Counted from the first letter of the stretch, positions 1 through 5,694 are shown. The stretch: 6,876 nt of DNA from Clostridia bacterium (GCA_017452215.1 JAFTMU010000312.1:1-6876); one strand, 5' to 3'. Notes: generated from the sequence alone by a model not told the origin. Numbers and translations: made by a program.

Positions 1-1635
1 ATCATAGATGTCCTGTCCGCCCTCCGATTCGCAAATCTCTGCAAGCGGATATTTCTGTTTTATATACGAGGCAACACGGGCAGATTCCTCTTTTGTAGCA
101 TCCTTCCCTCGAATGATCAGAATCACCGAGTGTTGATCCACCTGTAAGTGATCAACGGTTTTGCACGCAACGGCTTCTCTTTCCCCGTCACTTGCAAGGA
201 TCTCTTTTCCCATAATGCCTATGTAATCGTCCTTATGGATGTCCAACCCGCCAATGGATGCCTCCCGAATGCTTCTCGAGATCTCCGCAGTCAGAACGCC
301 CTCCATGGATTCCTTCATCCCGCTCTCGATCAGATCAGCTTCGCCGCTGTCGTAATCCAGCATCGAAAGAGCCGCATAACCCTGTCCGATGGAGCGGCTG
401 GGGATCACACGGACGTCACTTTTTTTATAGAGTCCCGCCGCCTGCTTTGCGGCAAGAAGGATATTTCCGTTGTTCGGAAGGACAAATATCGTTTCTGCAT
501 TGACCCTGTCAAAGGCTTTCAAAAAATCCTCCACGTCGGGATTCATGGTCTGACCGCCGTGAATGACCTCATCCGCCCCCATCTCCAAGAAGGATTGCTT
601 GATTCCCTCTCCCGTTGCCACGGTGACAAGACCAAACCGCTTTGCTTCCCCAACCGCCTCCGACATCACGGGAGCGGCAGCCTCATTTGCCACGGTCTCA
701 TTGTGTTGCAGCATCATGTTTTCGATCTTCACGGTCAAAAACTCTCCAAACCGTTGGCAATGCTCCAAAACCCGATAAGGAGTCATCGTGTGCACGTGCA
801 GCTTGACGATGCTATCATTTTTTACGGCAACCACCGAATCTCCCACGCTCTGCAAAAATTCGGTCAGAGCATCAATATCAAATTGCTCCACGTCGCATTT
901 TGCGTATTGCAGACGCAACAGCAATTCCGTGCAGTAGCCAAATTCCAAAACACTGTCTGCGGCGAACAGATCGGGATTCACCGTATGTACGGTCATGGGA
1001 ACAGGAGTATCTTCCTCCTTGGGAGCTCTGCCGCAAAGGCAGGCATACATCCCCTCCATAATGCAGATCAATCCGGCTCCACCGGAATCCACCACACCCG
1101 CCTCCTTCAAGACAGGAAGCAGCTCGGGCGTTCTGGCAAGGGATCTCTTTGCTTCCTCAATAAAGGCGCAAAAATAGTCCTCAACGGTCTCGCAACCGGC
1201 ATTTCCCGCATAAATTCCCGCATCCTTGGCAACGGTCAGGATCGTTCCCTCCGTCGGGGTGACCACGGCCTCGTAAGCACAGCCCACACCGCAGGCAACC
1301 GCCTTTTCAATGGCGGCAACGTCAGCGTCCGAATACGTGTGAAAGCCCTCGGCGATCCCTGCAAAGAATTGGGACAGGATCACGCCCGAGTTTCCTCTTG
1401 CTCCCAAGAGCATTCCGCCGGCGATCTTGTCCGCCATCGCAGAAAGATCGGCGCTTGCGTCCTTTGCCGCATGTGCCCCTCCCTGCATGGTCAGCATCAT
1501 ATTTTCGCCCGTGTCCCCATCGGGAATGGGAAACACGTTCAGATCATTGATCTCCTGGGCATGGCGGCTCAGATTTGCCGTCCCTGCCAAGATCATTTCA
1601 GCATATACTTTTCCGTCAATTCTCGTATGTGTCAT
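1..1635 (-). CDS. fakA: Fatty acid kinase catalytic subunit FakA (DAK2/YloV family), 3' end cut by window edge
   Basis: FakA is a cytoplasmic kinase that phosphorylates a fatty acid held by a FakB (DegV) partner, giving acyl-phosphate for phospholipid synthesis. My translation of the minus strand gives 545 residues with no stop. The family is usually about 550, so only the last few residues are missing. The N-terminal DhaL-type ATP domain shows PDGDTGEN (residues 38-45, with metal-binding Asp39 and Asp41), GARGNSG (78-84) and VDSGGAGL (182-189). The middle domain keeps a cysteine (235, in GYCTE) and an HVH pair (His280, His282), matching the zinc-site pattern known for FakA. The C-terminal domain begins around residue 335 and contains HGGQTMNPD (359-367) and LPNNGN. 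The ATG overlaps the stop codon of the upstream degV gene by one base (TAATG), and GGAGAGG lies 7 bases before it, so the two are translationally coupled. Family assignment is firm; fatty-acid specificity is from family knowledge. Confidence 0.93.
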   Translation of the reverse strand, partial: MTHTRIDGKVYAEMILAGTANLSRHAQEINDLNVFPIPDGDTGENMMLTMQGGAHAAKDASADLSAMADKIAGGMLLGARGNSGVILSQFFAGIAEGFHTYSDADVAAIEKAVACGVGCAYEAVVTPTEGTILTVAKDAGIYAGNAGCETVEDYFCAFIEEAKRSLARTPELLPVLKEAGVVDSGGAGLICIMEGMYACLCGRAPKEEDTPVPMTVHTVNPDLFAADSVLEFGYCTELLLRLQYAKCDVEQFDIDALTEFLQSVGDSVVAVKNDSIVKLHVHTMTPYRVLEHCQRFGEFLTVKIENMMLQHNETVANEAAAPVMSEAVGEAKRFGLVTVATGEGIKQSFLEMGADEVIHGGQTMNPDVEDFLKAFDRVNAETIFVLPNNGNILLAAKQAAGLYKKSDVRVIPSRSIGQGYAALSMLDYDSGEADLIESGMKESMEGVLTAEISRSIREASIGGLDIHKDDYIGIMGKEILASDGEREAVACKTVDHLQVDQHSVILIIRGKDATKEESARVASYIKQKYPLAEICESEGGQDIYD

Positions 1636-2534
1636 TATTTTGCCTCTCCAACACGGTAGGTGATCTCATCGCCGTAGCACCAAAGGCCAACGGCATCGGG
1701 ACCAATGCTGGCACCGATAATGGGACCAATGTAAACACAAACGATGTCACGGCAAGGGATCTTTTCCCGGATCATTCCCTTGAGCGCATCGATCTCCTCC
1801 TCCGAGCAATCCGCATGCGCCAGATAAACGGTTTGATTTTCAGGATCAACCACCGTTTCCTTGATCTGATTGACCAGCTCGGCAAAGGAGTTCATCCGTC
1901 CCTTTACCTTTTTGATGGGAGTCTGTACCCCATCCGCATCGGAGATCAGGATCGGCTTGACGCCCATCAGATTTCCAAAAAACGCAGCGCTTCCCTTCAC
2001 TCTGCCTGCACGGCGCAAGGCGTCCAAGGAGTGAACGGTCACGTATTGGTGCACTCTGTTGCGCAGATCTGTAATGATGTCGGCAATTTCATTAATCGCC
2101 TTGCCCTCCCTGACCAGCTCGGCGGCACGAATGGCAAGCATTCCCTCGCCCATGCTGGCATTGAGGGAATCAATACAAACGATCCTTGCCTCGGGATAAT
2201 TGGGCAATATCTTTTTTGCAATCAACTGCGCCGTATTCACGGAGCCCGATTGCTTTGTGGAACAACCGACGTAAATGATATCGTATCCCTGTTCCAGATA
2301 CACGGTGAATACACGGTTGAACTCCTCGGGAGGAACCTGCGTGGTCAAAATACGGTCTCCCCCACGCATAATATCGTAAAGCTCCCGTGGAGTATAGTAC
2401 TCCCACAACAGAGACGCAGGGGTCTCTCGGTCCTTGTAGACCGTGTTCATACGGCAATAGTCAATACCGTAGGAATCCAGCAGCTCTTGACTCAGATCCG
2501 AGCAGGAGTCGGTAATCACTTGAATCTTTCTCAT
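1635..2534 (-). CDS. DegV family protein (FakB-like fatty-acid-binding subunit)
   Basis: DegV/FakB proteins bind one fatty acid and present its carboxylate to FakA. The 299-residue product has the family landmarks in order: ITDSCSDL (7-14), TTQVPPEEF (64-72, the usual TSQPSPxxF region), YVGCSTKQSGS (88-98), DSLNASMGEG (122-131), the LRRAGRVKG...GNLMGVKPIL region (173-196), and IGPIIGASIGPDAVGL (269-284). The last motif normally reads GAHxGPGA; here the histidine that contacts the fatty-acid carboxylate is Ser276 and the following Gly is Asp280. The start has a GAGGA ribosome site that overlaps the TGA of the upstream membrane-protein gene, and the 3' end overlaps fakA by one base. Adjacency supports a FakB role, but the altered ligand site leaves the substrate open. 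No gene symbol is given because the exact FakB paralogue cannot be told. Confidence 0.92.
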   Translation of the reverse strand: MRKIQVITDSCSDLSQELLDSYGIDYCRMNTVYKDRETPASLLWEYYTPRELYDIMRGGDRILTTQVPPEEFNRVFTVYLEQGYDIIYVGCSTKQSGSVNTAQLIAKKILPNYPEARIVCIDSLNASMGEGMLAIRAAELVREGKAINEIADIITDLRNRVHQYVTVHSLDALRRAGRVKGSAAFFGNLMGVKPILISDADGVQTPIKKVKGRMNSFAELVNQIKETVVDPENQTVYLAHADCSEEEIDALKGMIREKIPCRDIVCVYIGPIIGASIGPDAVGLWCYGDEITYRVGEAK

Positions 2535-2546
2535 GGTGCGTTTTCC

Positions 2547-3140
2547 TCACTTATCCGTAAAAATTTGATGATTTTCCCGGATACGGACGGTGTACATCGT
2601 TGTCCAAAAGTTTGTAACACCAACCACGCCCATTGCAACACCCATCCAAACACGCACGTCCATGGCATGATATGCCAACAGGATCAAAACGATACCTGCT
2701 ATACCCTCAACAACGGCAGACAAAAGCACCAAATACCATTTTTTGATACCAAAGCGCTGACCTTCAATGGCGATCTGCGCCTTATTTCCGCCGTCCAAAA
2801 GAGTCAAAACAGAAATTGCGGTGGGTAAAAGCACCGAGAGCTGTACCGGGTTGATGATCAGCAAAACGCCCAGAATGACATTGAAAATTCCTAAAGCAAA
2901 ATCCGATTGAAAGGCCAAGCGATACATATCGTTTGAAAAATAACCGTAGATCCCCGTCAGACCAATGATAATGCTGGCAATTCCCACGACAGTTTTCCCA
3001 AAGAAATCGGAATCATCAAAATGGGGAACCAAAGCAAGCAAAAGTCCTGCGATCAAAAAAACCACGGCAGAGCACAAATGCATGATCTTGGCACTTTTCA
3101 CGATATTTTCGCTGGTTTTCGCATTGATATGCCTTTTCAT
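2547..3140 (-). CDS. DUF308/HdeD-like six-helix membrane protein
   Basis: A 197-residue hydrophobic protein with six probable membrane helices at about residues 21-41, 48-68, 81-100, 101-117, 135-157 and 162-185. The helices are short and Gly-rich and come in pairs, and the GGNKAQIAIEGQRFGIKKW stretch sits before helix 5. This matches the HdeD/DUF308 layout, whose biochemical function is not established in Gram-positive bacteria. The ATG at 3140 is preceded by AAAGGAG with 7-base spacing (3148-3154). It is the first gene of the apparent DUF308-degV-fakA operon, ending 12 bases before degV. A role linked to membrane lipid state is a guess from position only. Confidence 0.75.
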   Translation of the reverse strand: MKRHINAKTSENIVKSAKIMHLCSAVVFLIAGLLLALVPHFDDSDFFGKTVVGIASIIIGLTGIYGYFSNDMYRLAFQSDFALGIFNVILGVLLIINPVQLSVLLPTAISVLTLLDGGNKAQIAIEGQRFGIKKWYLVLLSAVVEGIAGIVLILLAYHAMDVRVWMGVAMGVVGVTNFWTTMYTVRIRENHQIFTDK

Positions 3141-3179
3141 ATCTCTTCTCCTTTCTGCTGATCACTCAGTATCAGCCTA

Positions 3180-3208
3180 ATTGTACCTCGTAAAGAACGA
3201 AATTTCCA
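3180..3208 (-). promoter_or_regulatory. Probable sigma-A promoter of the DUF308-degV-fakA operon
   Basis: On the minus strand a -35 like TGGAAA (3203-3208; 4 of 6 consensus) and a -10 TACAAT (3180-3185; 5 of 6) are separated by exactly 17 bases, about 40 bases upstream of the DUF308 start. No hairpin terminator was found between the regulator gene and this site, so read-through from upstream is also possible. Confidence 0.45.
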
Positions 3209-3271
3209 CATACATTTTGCCTCACGTGTCCGTTTTTTGGGCATTCGGGCAAATTTGTAACATAAAATCCG

Positions 3272-3847
3272 TTATTTTTCGACAGTCTCCCCGGAGGAAT
3301 TTTTCAAATTAAGTTCCATCGCACCCGCAAAGATCTTCTGCGCCCGAAGAATCATTTTTCTCATTTCCTCCTCGTTGTGCGCCGCTTTATCGTCCTTGAT
3401 CCATCGCATCATGATCCCAACCAGCGCCTCCTCATAGAAAACGCAGATCACGTGCATATCCTCCTTGGAAACGTGGTATCCGTCAGCCTCCTGCTCCAAA
3501 CGCTCCATCAGTGACGTGCGCAGCTGCTTTTTGATGTAAGACGCAATCCCCTCATAGCCGACCGAACGGTAGAGACTGCTCCATAGCTTTTTGTATTCCA
3601 GACAAAAATCCAACAGAGAGAACAACGCTTTTTCATAATCATCGTCCCAGGTTTCACGTAGCTTGGTAAAGCCCGAATCAATGGCTTCCTCCAACACCTC
3701 ATAAATATCGTGAAAATAATAGTAAAAGGTGTTTCTGGTGATCCCGCAGGCTTCCACAATGTCCCGCACAGTGATCTTATTCAACGGCTTTTGCTCTGCA
3801 AGCTGCATGGTAACTTCAACGATTGCTTTTTTCGTTAGCTGTGACAC
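3272..3847 (-). CDS. TetR/AcrR family transcriptional regulator
   Basis: A 191-residue one-component repressor-type protein. The N-terminal helix-turn-helix is clear at residues 25-45, with ITVRDIVEACGI followed by TRNTFYYYF, then a helical, poorly conserved ligand domain to the C-terminus. The HTH style (KITVRDIVE.CGI.R.TFYYYF.DIY) is like Firmicutes regulators of the DhaS type, but the ligand cannot be read from sequence. The start is GTG, chosen because it begins a normal-length TetR N-terminus and has an AAGGGGAGG ribosome site just upstream. A later ATG (residue 14) would cut into the domain. It lies upstream of and co-oriented with the DUF308-degV-fakA operon and diverges from the EamA transporter, so either or both could be targets. 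The divergent 168-base gap is the more usual TetR arrangement. Confidence 0.9.
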   Translation of the reverse strand: MSQLTKKAIVEVTMQLAEQKPLNKITVRDIVEACGITRNTFYYYFHDIYEVLEEAIDSGFTKLRETWDDDYEKALFSLLDFCLEYKKLWSSLYRSVGYEGIASYIKKQLRTSLMERLEQEADGYHVSKEDMHVICVFYEEALVGIMMRWIKDDKAAHNEEEMRKMILRAQKIFAGAMELNLKNSSGETVEK

Positions 3848-3877
3848 AGGACCTCCCCTTTCCTATTTATTCATCTA

Positions 3878-3906
3878 ATTATATCACTTTTTCCCTCTTT
3901 TTGCAA
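3878..3906 (-). promoter_or_regulatory. Promoter of the TetR-type regulator
   Basis: On the minus strand, -35 TTGCAA (3901-3906) and -10 TATAAT (3878-3883, perfect) are 17 bases apart. A TG one base before the -10 gives an extended -10 (TGATATAAT). It lies about 30 bases upstream of the GTG start. Confidence 0.7.
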
Positions 3907-3953
3907 CACCTGCATTTTAAAAAGAGATAAAAGTTCACAATATTTAAAAACTC

Positions 3954-3982
3954 TTGAAAATAAGAATCTTTTGTGCTATAAT
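3954..3982 (+). promoter_or_regulatory. Promoter of the EamA transporter gene
   Basis: TTGAAA (3954-3959) and a perfect TATAAT (3977-3982) are separated by 17 bases. The expected transcript start near 3989 lies before the ATG at 4016. The -35 boxes of this promoter and the divergent regulator promoter are 47 bases apart, so one bound TetR dimer could affect both. I could not identify a convincing operator palindrome in the A/T-rich gap. Confidence 0.75.
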
Positions 3983-4015
3983 AAGGGACATCACCATAAA
4001 AAAGGATCACCTTCC

Positions 4016-4954
4016 ATGAAACTACACAATAACGTCAAGGGCAGCGCCATTCTCTCCCTTACAGCGCTGATCTGGGGCTTGGCATTCGTTGCACAGTCAC
4101 AGGCAGCAGATTCTGTCCCGCCCTTCATCTTCAACAGCCTTCGCTCCTTCATCGGTGCGCTCTTTCTGCTACTGCTTCTGTTCTTTAAAAGATGCAAAAC
4201 GGGAACGCCGATCTTTCCAAAAGAACGCCCAAAGCAAAAGCAAATGATCTTTGGCGGCATTCTTTGCGGTGCACTGTTAGCAGTCAGCGTCAATTTTCAG
4301 CAATTCGGACTTGCGCTCTACCCACCCGAGGCGGCAAGCGAAGCAAGAGCAGGCTTTTTAACAGCGCTTTACGTGGTTTTGGTGCCGCTGATTTCGGTTT
4401 TCTTTAAGCAAAAGATTCACCTACCGGTATGGATCGCCGTGGCAGTGGCAACGGTGGGTATTTATCTGCTCAGCTTTTCCGGCGGGATCGACAGCATCTA
4501 CGTGGGAGACGTTTTGGTTTTTCTCTGCGCCATCAGCTTCAGCTTTCACGTCCTGGCGGTGGACAAATACGGAGAGCCGATTGGCGGAATGCTGCTTTCT
4601 ATGCTCCAATTCGCCACCTGCGGTATCCTCTCTGGCATCCTTTCCCTCTGCTTTGAGGAGATCGTTTGGACAAATATTCTTGCCGCAACACCGCAAATTC
4701 TGTATCTGGGGATCATGTCCAGCGGAATCGCATATACCTTGCAGATCTACGGTCAAAAGTACGCAGAGCCTGCGGTAGCATCCCTGTCCATGAGCCTCGA
4801 AGGCGTCTTTGCCGCACTTGGCGGATGGTTGATCTTCGGAAACACCCTTTCTGCCGGTGAGTTTTGGGGCTGCGCATTGGTGTTTGCCGCTATTCTTCTC
4901 GCCCAGCTGCCGCAGTTTTTCGCCAAGAAAAGCACAGATGCCGTCGAAAAATAG
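4016..4954 (+). CDS. EamA/DMT superfamily transporter
   Basis: A 312-residue inner-membrane permease with ten predicted helices made of two tandem EamA domains (about residues 10-155 and 163-300). The first has the ALIWGLAFVAQ helix and EARAGFLTALYVVLVPL (109-125), a typical EamA signature. The second has GIAYTLQIYGQKYAEPAVAS and SLEGVFAALGGWLIFG (260-275). Members export or import amino acids, drugs or other metabolites, and the substrate cannot be told here. The reading frame is open upstream to a TTG at 3971, but that codon sits inside the promoter between the -35 and -10 boxes. The ATG at 4016 with AAGGA 9 bases before it is therefore the start. The C-terminus is a short charged tail. The gene is monocistronic, closed by the hairpin after its stop, and is divergent from the TetR gene, which may repress it. 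Confidence 0.92.
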   Translation: MKLHNNVKGSAILSLTALIWGLAFVAQSQAADSVPPFIFNSLRSFIGALFLLLLLFFKRCKTGTPIFPKERPKQKQMIFGGILCGALLAVSVNFQQFGLALYPPEAASEARAGFLTALYVVLVPLISVFFKQKIHLPVWIAVAVATVGIYLLSFSGGIDSIYVGDVLVFLCAISFSFHVLAVDKYGEPIGGMLLSMLQFATCGILSGILSLCFEEIVWTNILAATPQILYLGIMSSGIAYTLQIYGQKYAEPAVASLSMSLEGVFAALGGWLIFGNTLSAGEFWGCALVFAAILLAQLPQFFAKKSTDAVEK

Positions 4955-4972
4955 CAAGAAAATTAAACAGAA

Positions 4973-5008
4973 AAAATGCGTTCGGGTACTTGACACCGAG
5001 CGCATTTT
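4973..5008 (+). terminator. Intrinsic terminator of the EamA gene
   Basis: A 13-pair stem, AAAATGCGTTCGG (4973-4985) with CCGAGCGCATTTT (4996-5008), containing one T-G wobble and a 10-base loop, 18 bases after the EamA stop. It ends in TTTT followed by a mixed T-rich stretch. The loop contains the -35 of the following tRNA promoter. Confidence 0.75.
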
Positions 5009-5018
5009 GTATTATAAT
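4990..5018 (+). promoter_or_regulatory. Perfect-consensus promoter of tRNA-Gly
   Basis: TTGACA (4990-4995) and TATAAT (5013-5018), both perfect, with a 17-base spacer. Transcription would start near 5025, about 13 bases before the tRNA. The -35 lies in the loop, and most of the spacer in the right arm, of the upstream terminator. Confidence 0.88.
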
Positions 5019-5037
5019 AGATAGGCAATCGAAGATT

Positions 5038-5111
5038 GCAGGTGTAACTCAATGGCAGAGTGTCCGCTTCCCAAGCCGAATACGCGGGTTCGATTCCCGT
5101 CACCTGCTCCA
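5038..5111 (+). tRNA. tRNA-Gly (anticodon CCC)
   Basis: A 74-base tRNA with encoded CCA. The acceptor stem GCAGGTG/CACCTGC pairs fully. The D stem ACTC/GAGT has GG in the loop, the anticodon loop is TTCCCAA (anticodon CCC, reading GGG), and the T arm GCGGG-TTCGATT-CCCGT has one G-T wobble at its base. The discriminator is T, usual for bacterial tRNA-Gly. The anticodon stem TCCGC/GCCGA carries a C-C mismatch at pair 29-41, which is unusual. The perfect promoter and following terminator argue that it is expressed. Confidence 0.93.
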
Positions 5112-5175
5112 AAAGAAAAGACCGTCATGCGACGGTCTTTTCTTTTTGGCAGAGGACGGATCCTATCGAACCCGC
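5084..5175. repeat. Large quasi-palindrome: tRNA-Gly tail, terminator, inverted tail
   Basis: The left arm runs from the tRNA T arm through the CCA and the terminator's left side (5084-5126). The right arm (5131-5175) is its approximate reverse complement. The outer 11 bases GCGGGTTCGAT (5084-5094) match ATCGAACCCGC (5165-5175) exactly, and the inner 16 bases are also perfect. The middle, corresponding to the acceptor 3' strand, is diverged (TCCCGTCACCTGC against TCCGTCCTCTGC). Confidence 0.75.
5111..5147 (+). terminator. Terminator of tRNA-Gly
   Basis: A 16-bp perfect stem (5111-5126 with 5131-5146) around an ATGC loop, with the core AAAGACCGTC/GACGGTCTTT and a T-rich 3' side. It starts at the A of the tRNA CCA end. 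Confidence 0.88.
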
Positions 5176-5266
5176 TTAAGCCGTAACCTACACTTTCCCT
5201 TCTTTACCACACAAAAGACGGCTTCACGTAATCCGCCATAGGCGGATTTTGGTTCAGATTCCCGTC
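5117..5266 (+). repeat. 150-bp structured repeat, copy 1
   Basis: Direct repeat of 5359-5507, with four or five substitutions and one indel by eye. After the terminator hairpin, the part from 5155 to 5266 can fold as a three-way junction. The closing stem is GACGG (5155-5159)/CCGTC (5262-5266) plus ATCGAACC (5165-5172)/GGTTC-A-GAT (5251-5259). A second stem is AAGCCGT (5178-5184)/ACGGCTT (5218-5224). A third is the perfect hairpin AATCCGCC-ATA-GGCGGATT (5230-5248). The ends thus form terminal inverted repeats, as in a MITE-like element or small structured RNA. The 3' end resembles a tRNA T arm. No reading frame here looks like a protein. Confidence 0.85.
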
Positions 5267-5358
5267 CGTCGGCAGTGCCGACTCCCAATGTCGCTGTTTG
5301 TGTATTTGGAATCCTTGCTTTGTCCCCGACGGCAAAAGTTTACCTAATTTTAGTTGCC
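5267..5358. other. 92-base spacer between the two repeat copies
   Basis: No gene is seen. It opens with the palindrome GTCGGCA-G-TGCCGAC (5268-5282), close to the centre GTCGGCATGCCGAC of the terminator at 6518-6545. CCGTCGG (5266-5272) can pair with CCGACGG (5326-5332), so part of the spacer may fold by itself. The rest is unrecognised. Confidence 0.5.
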
Positions 5359-5383
5359 AAAGACCGTCATCCGACGGTCTTTT
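5359..5383 (+). terminator. Terminator-like hairpin within repeat copy 2
   Basis: A 10-bp perfect stem AAAGACCGTC/GACGGTCTTT with loop ATCC, then T and CTTT. It is the same core as the tRNA-Gly terminator but with no gene directly before it, so it is probably a duplicate carried with the repeat. Confidence 0.55.
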
Positions 5384-5507
5384 CTTTGGGCAGAGGACGG
5401 ATTCCATCGAACCCGCTTAAGCCGTAACCTACACTTTCCCTTCTTTACCACACAAAAGGCGGCTTCACGTAATCCGCCATAGGCGGATTTTGGTTCAGAT
5501 TCCCGTC
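5359..5507 (+). repeat. 149-bp structured repeat, copy 2
   Basis: Second copy of 5117-5266. The same elements are present: hairpin AAAGACCGTC-ATCC-GACGGTCTTT (5359-5382), closing stem 5396-5413 with 5492-5507, second stem AAGCCGT (5419-5425)/GCGGCTT (5459-5465), and third stem 5471-5478/5482-5489, identical to copy 1. Unlike copy 1, it runs on into ACCTGCTC, so its end is continuous with a tRNA-Gly 3' end. No protein is supported. Confidence 0.85.
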
Positions 5508-5515
5508 ACCTGCTC
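5492..5515 (+). pseudogene. Partial copy of the tRNA-Gly 3' end
   Basis: GATTCCCGTCACCTGCTC (5498-5515) is identical to 5092-5109 in the tRNA-Gly gene. It is preceded by GGTTCA where the tRNA has GGTTC. There is no 5' tRNA part, so it cannot be a working tRNA. It is followed at once by a terminator, as a genuine tRNA end would be. It looks like a displaced tRNA tail or attachment-site-like duplication. Confidence 0.8.
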
Positions 5516-5561
5516 AAACAAAAAAGTAACTTTTGGTAGACAAAAGTTACTTTTTTTGTTT
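5516..5561 (+). terminator. Strong terminator after the partial tRNA copy
   Basis: A 20-pair stem (5516-5535 with 5541-5561, one bulged T) around loop GTAGA, with inner AAGTAACTTTTG/CAAAAGTTACTT and a T7 run. It is unlike the tRNA-Gly terminator and may be the original terminator of the locus. Confidence 0.8.
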
Positions 5562-5563
5562 AT

Positions 5564-5623
5564 CCATTGCGAAAGCAATGGTATATCATCACGGTGTAGC
5601 CGTGTATATCATCACCGCAGGTG
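5564..5623. repeat. Three hairpins separated by identical TATATCAT linkers
   Basis: CCATTGC-GAAA-GCAATGG (5564-5581, GNRA-type loop), linker TATATCAT (5582-5589), CACGG-TGTAG-CCGTG (5590-5604), linker TATATCAT (5605-5612), CACC-GCA-GGTG (5613-5623). The stems differ in sequence and length (7, 5, 4) while the linkers are identical. It lies between the terminator and the GNAT promoter. No function can be assigned. Confidence 0.7.
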
Positions 5624-5638
5624 CATTCCTCCTCCCCC

Positions 5639-5667
5639 TTGCATTTCCACCATTTTCGTGATATAAT
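5639..5667 (+). promoter_or_regulatory. Promoter of the GNAT gene
   Basis: Perfect -10 TATAAT (5662-5667) with an extended TG (TGATATAAT), and a weak -35 TTGCAT (5639-5644) at 17-base spacing. The start codon follows 27 bases later, with GAGGA as ribosome site. Confidence 0.65.
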
Positions 5668-5694
5668 TAAGAAAAAAACATTGAGGACTCCACC

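Noticed and set aside
148..1659. Long plus-strand open frame of 503 codons
   Set aside because: It is antisense to fakA, whose minus-strand frame carries every DAK2 family motif. The plus frame shows no recognisable domain.
1575..2828. Plus-strand open frame of 417 codons
   Set aside because: It runs antisense across three minus-strand genes, including well-conserved degV, and has no family motif.
3209..3271. Terminator after the TetR gene
   Set aside because: Only TTTG/CAAA pairs around 3237-3254. The inner bases do not pair, so no stable hairpin is supported.
3919..3956. TetR operator in the divergent gap
   Set aside because: AAGAG (before 3930) and CTCTT (3951-3955) are inverted but 24 bases apart, and only scattered short matches lie between, so this is not distinguishable from chance in A/T-rich DNA.
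3971..4015. Upstream TTG start for the EamA transporter
   Set aside because: The TTG is within the promoter spacer, upstream of the expected transcript start. The added residues are not membrane-like, and the ATG at 4016 has a ribosome site.
4864..5241. Plus-strand open frame crossing the tRNA
   Set aside because: It overlaps the EamA end, a terminator and the tRNA-Gly gene, so it is not a plausible protein.
5204..5407. Minus-strand small frame in the repeat region
   Set aside because: It covers parts of both repeat copies and several palindromes. Its sequence is explained by structure, and no ribosome site was identified for it.
5117..5507. CRISPR array
   Set aside because: Only two long copies with a 92-base spacer and no cas genes. 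The unit is far longer than a CRISPR repeat.
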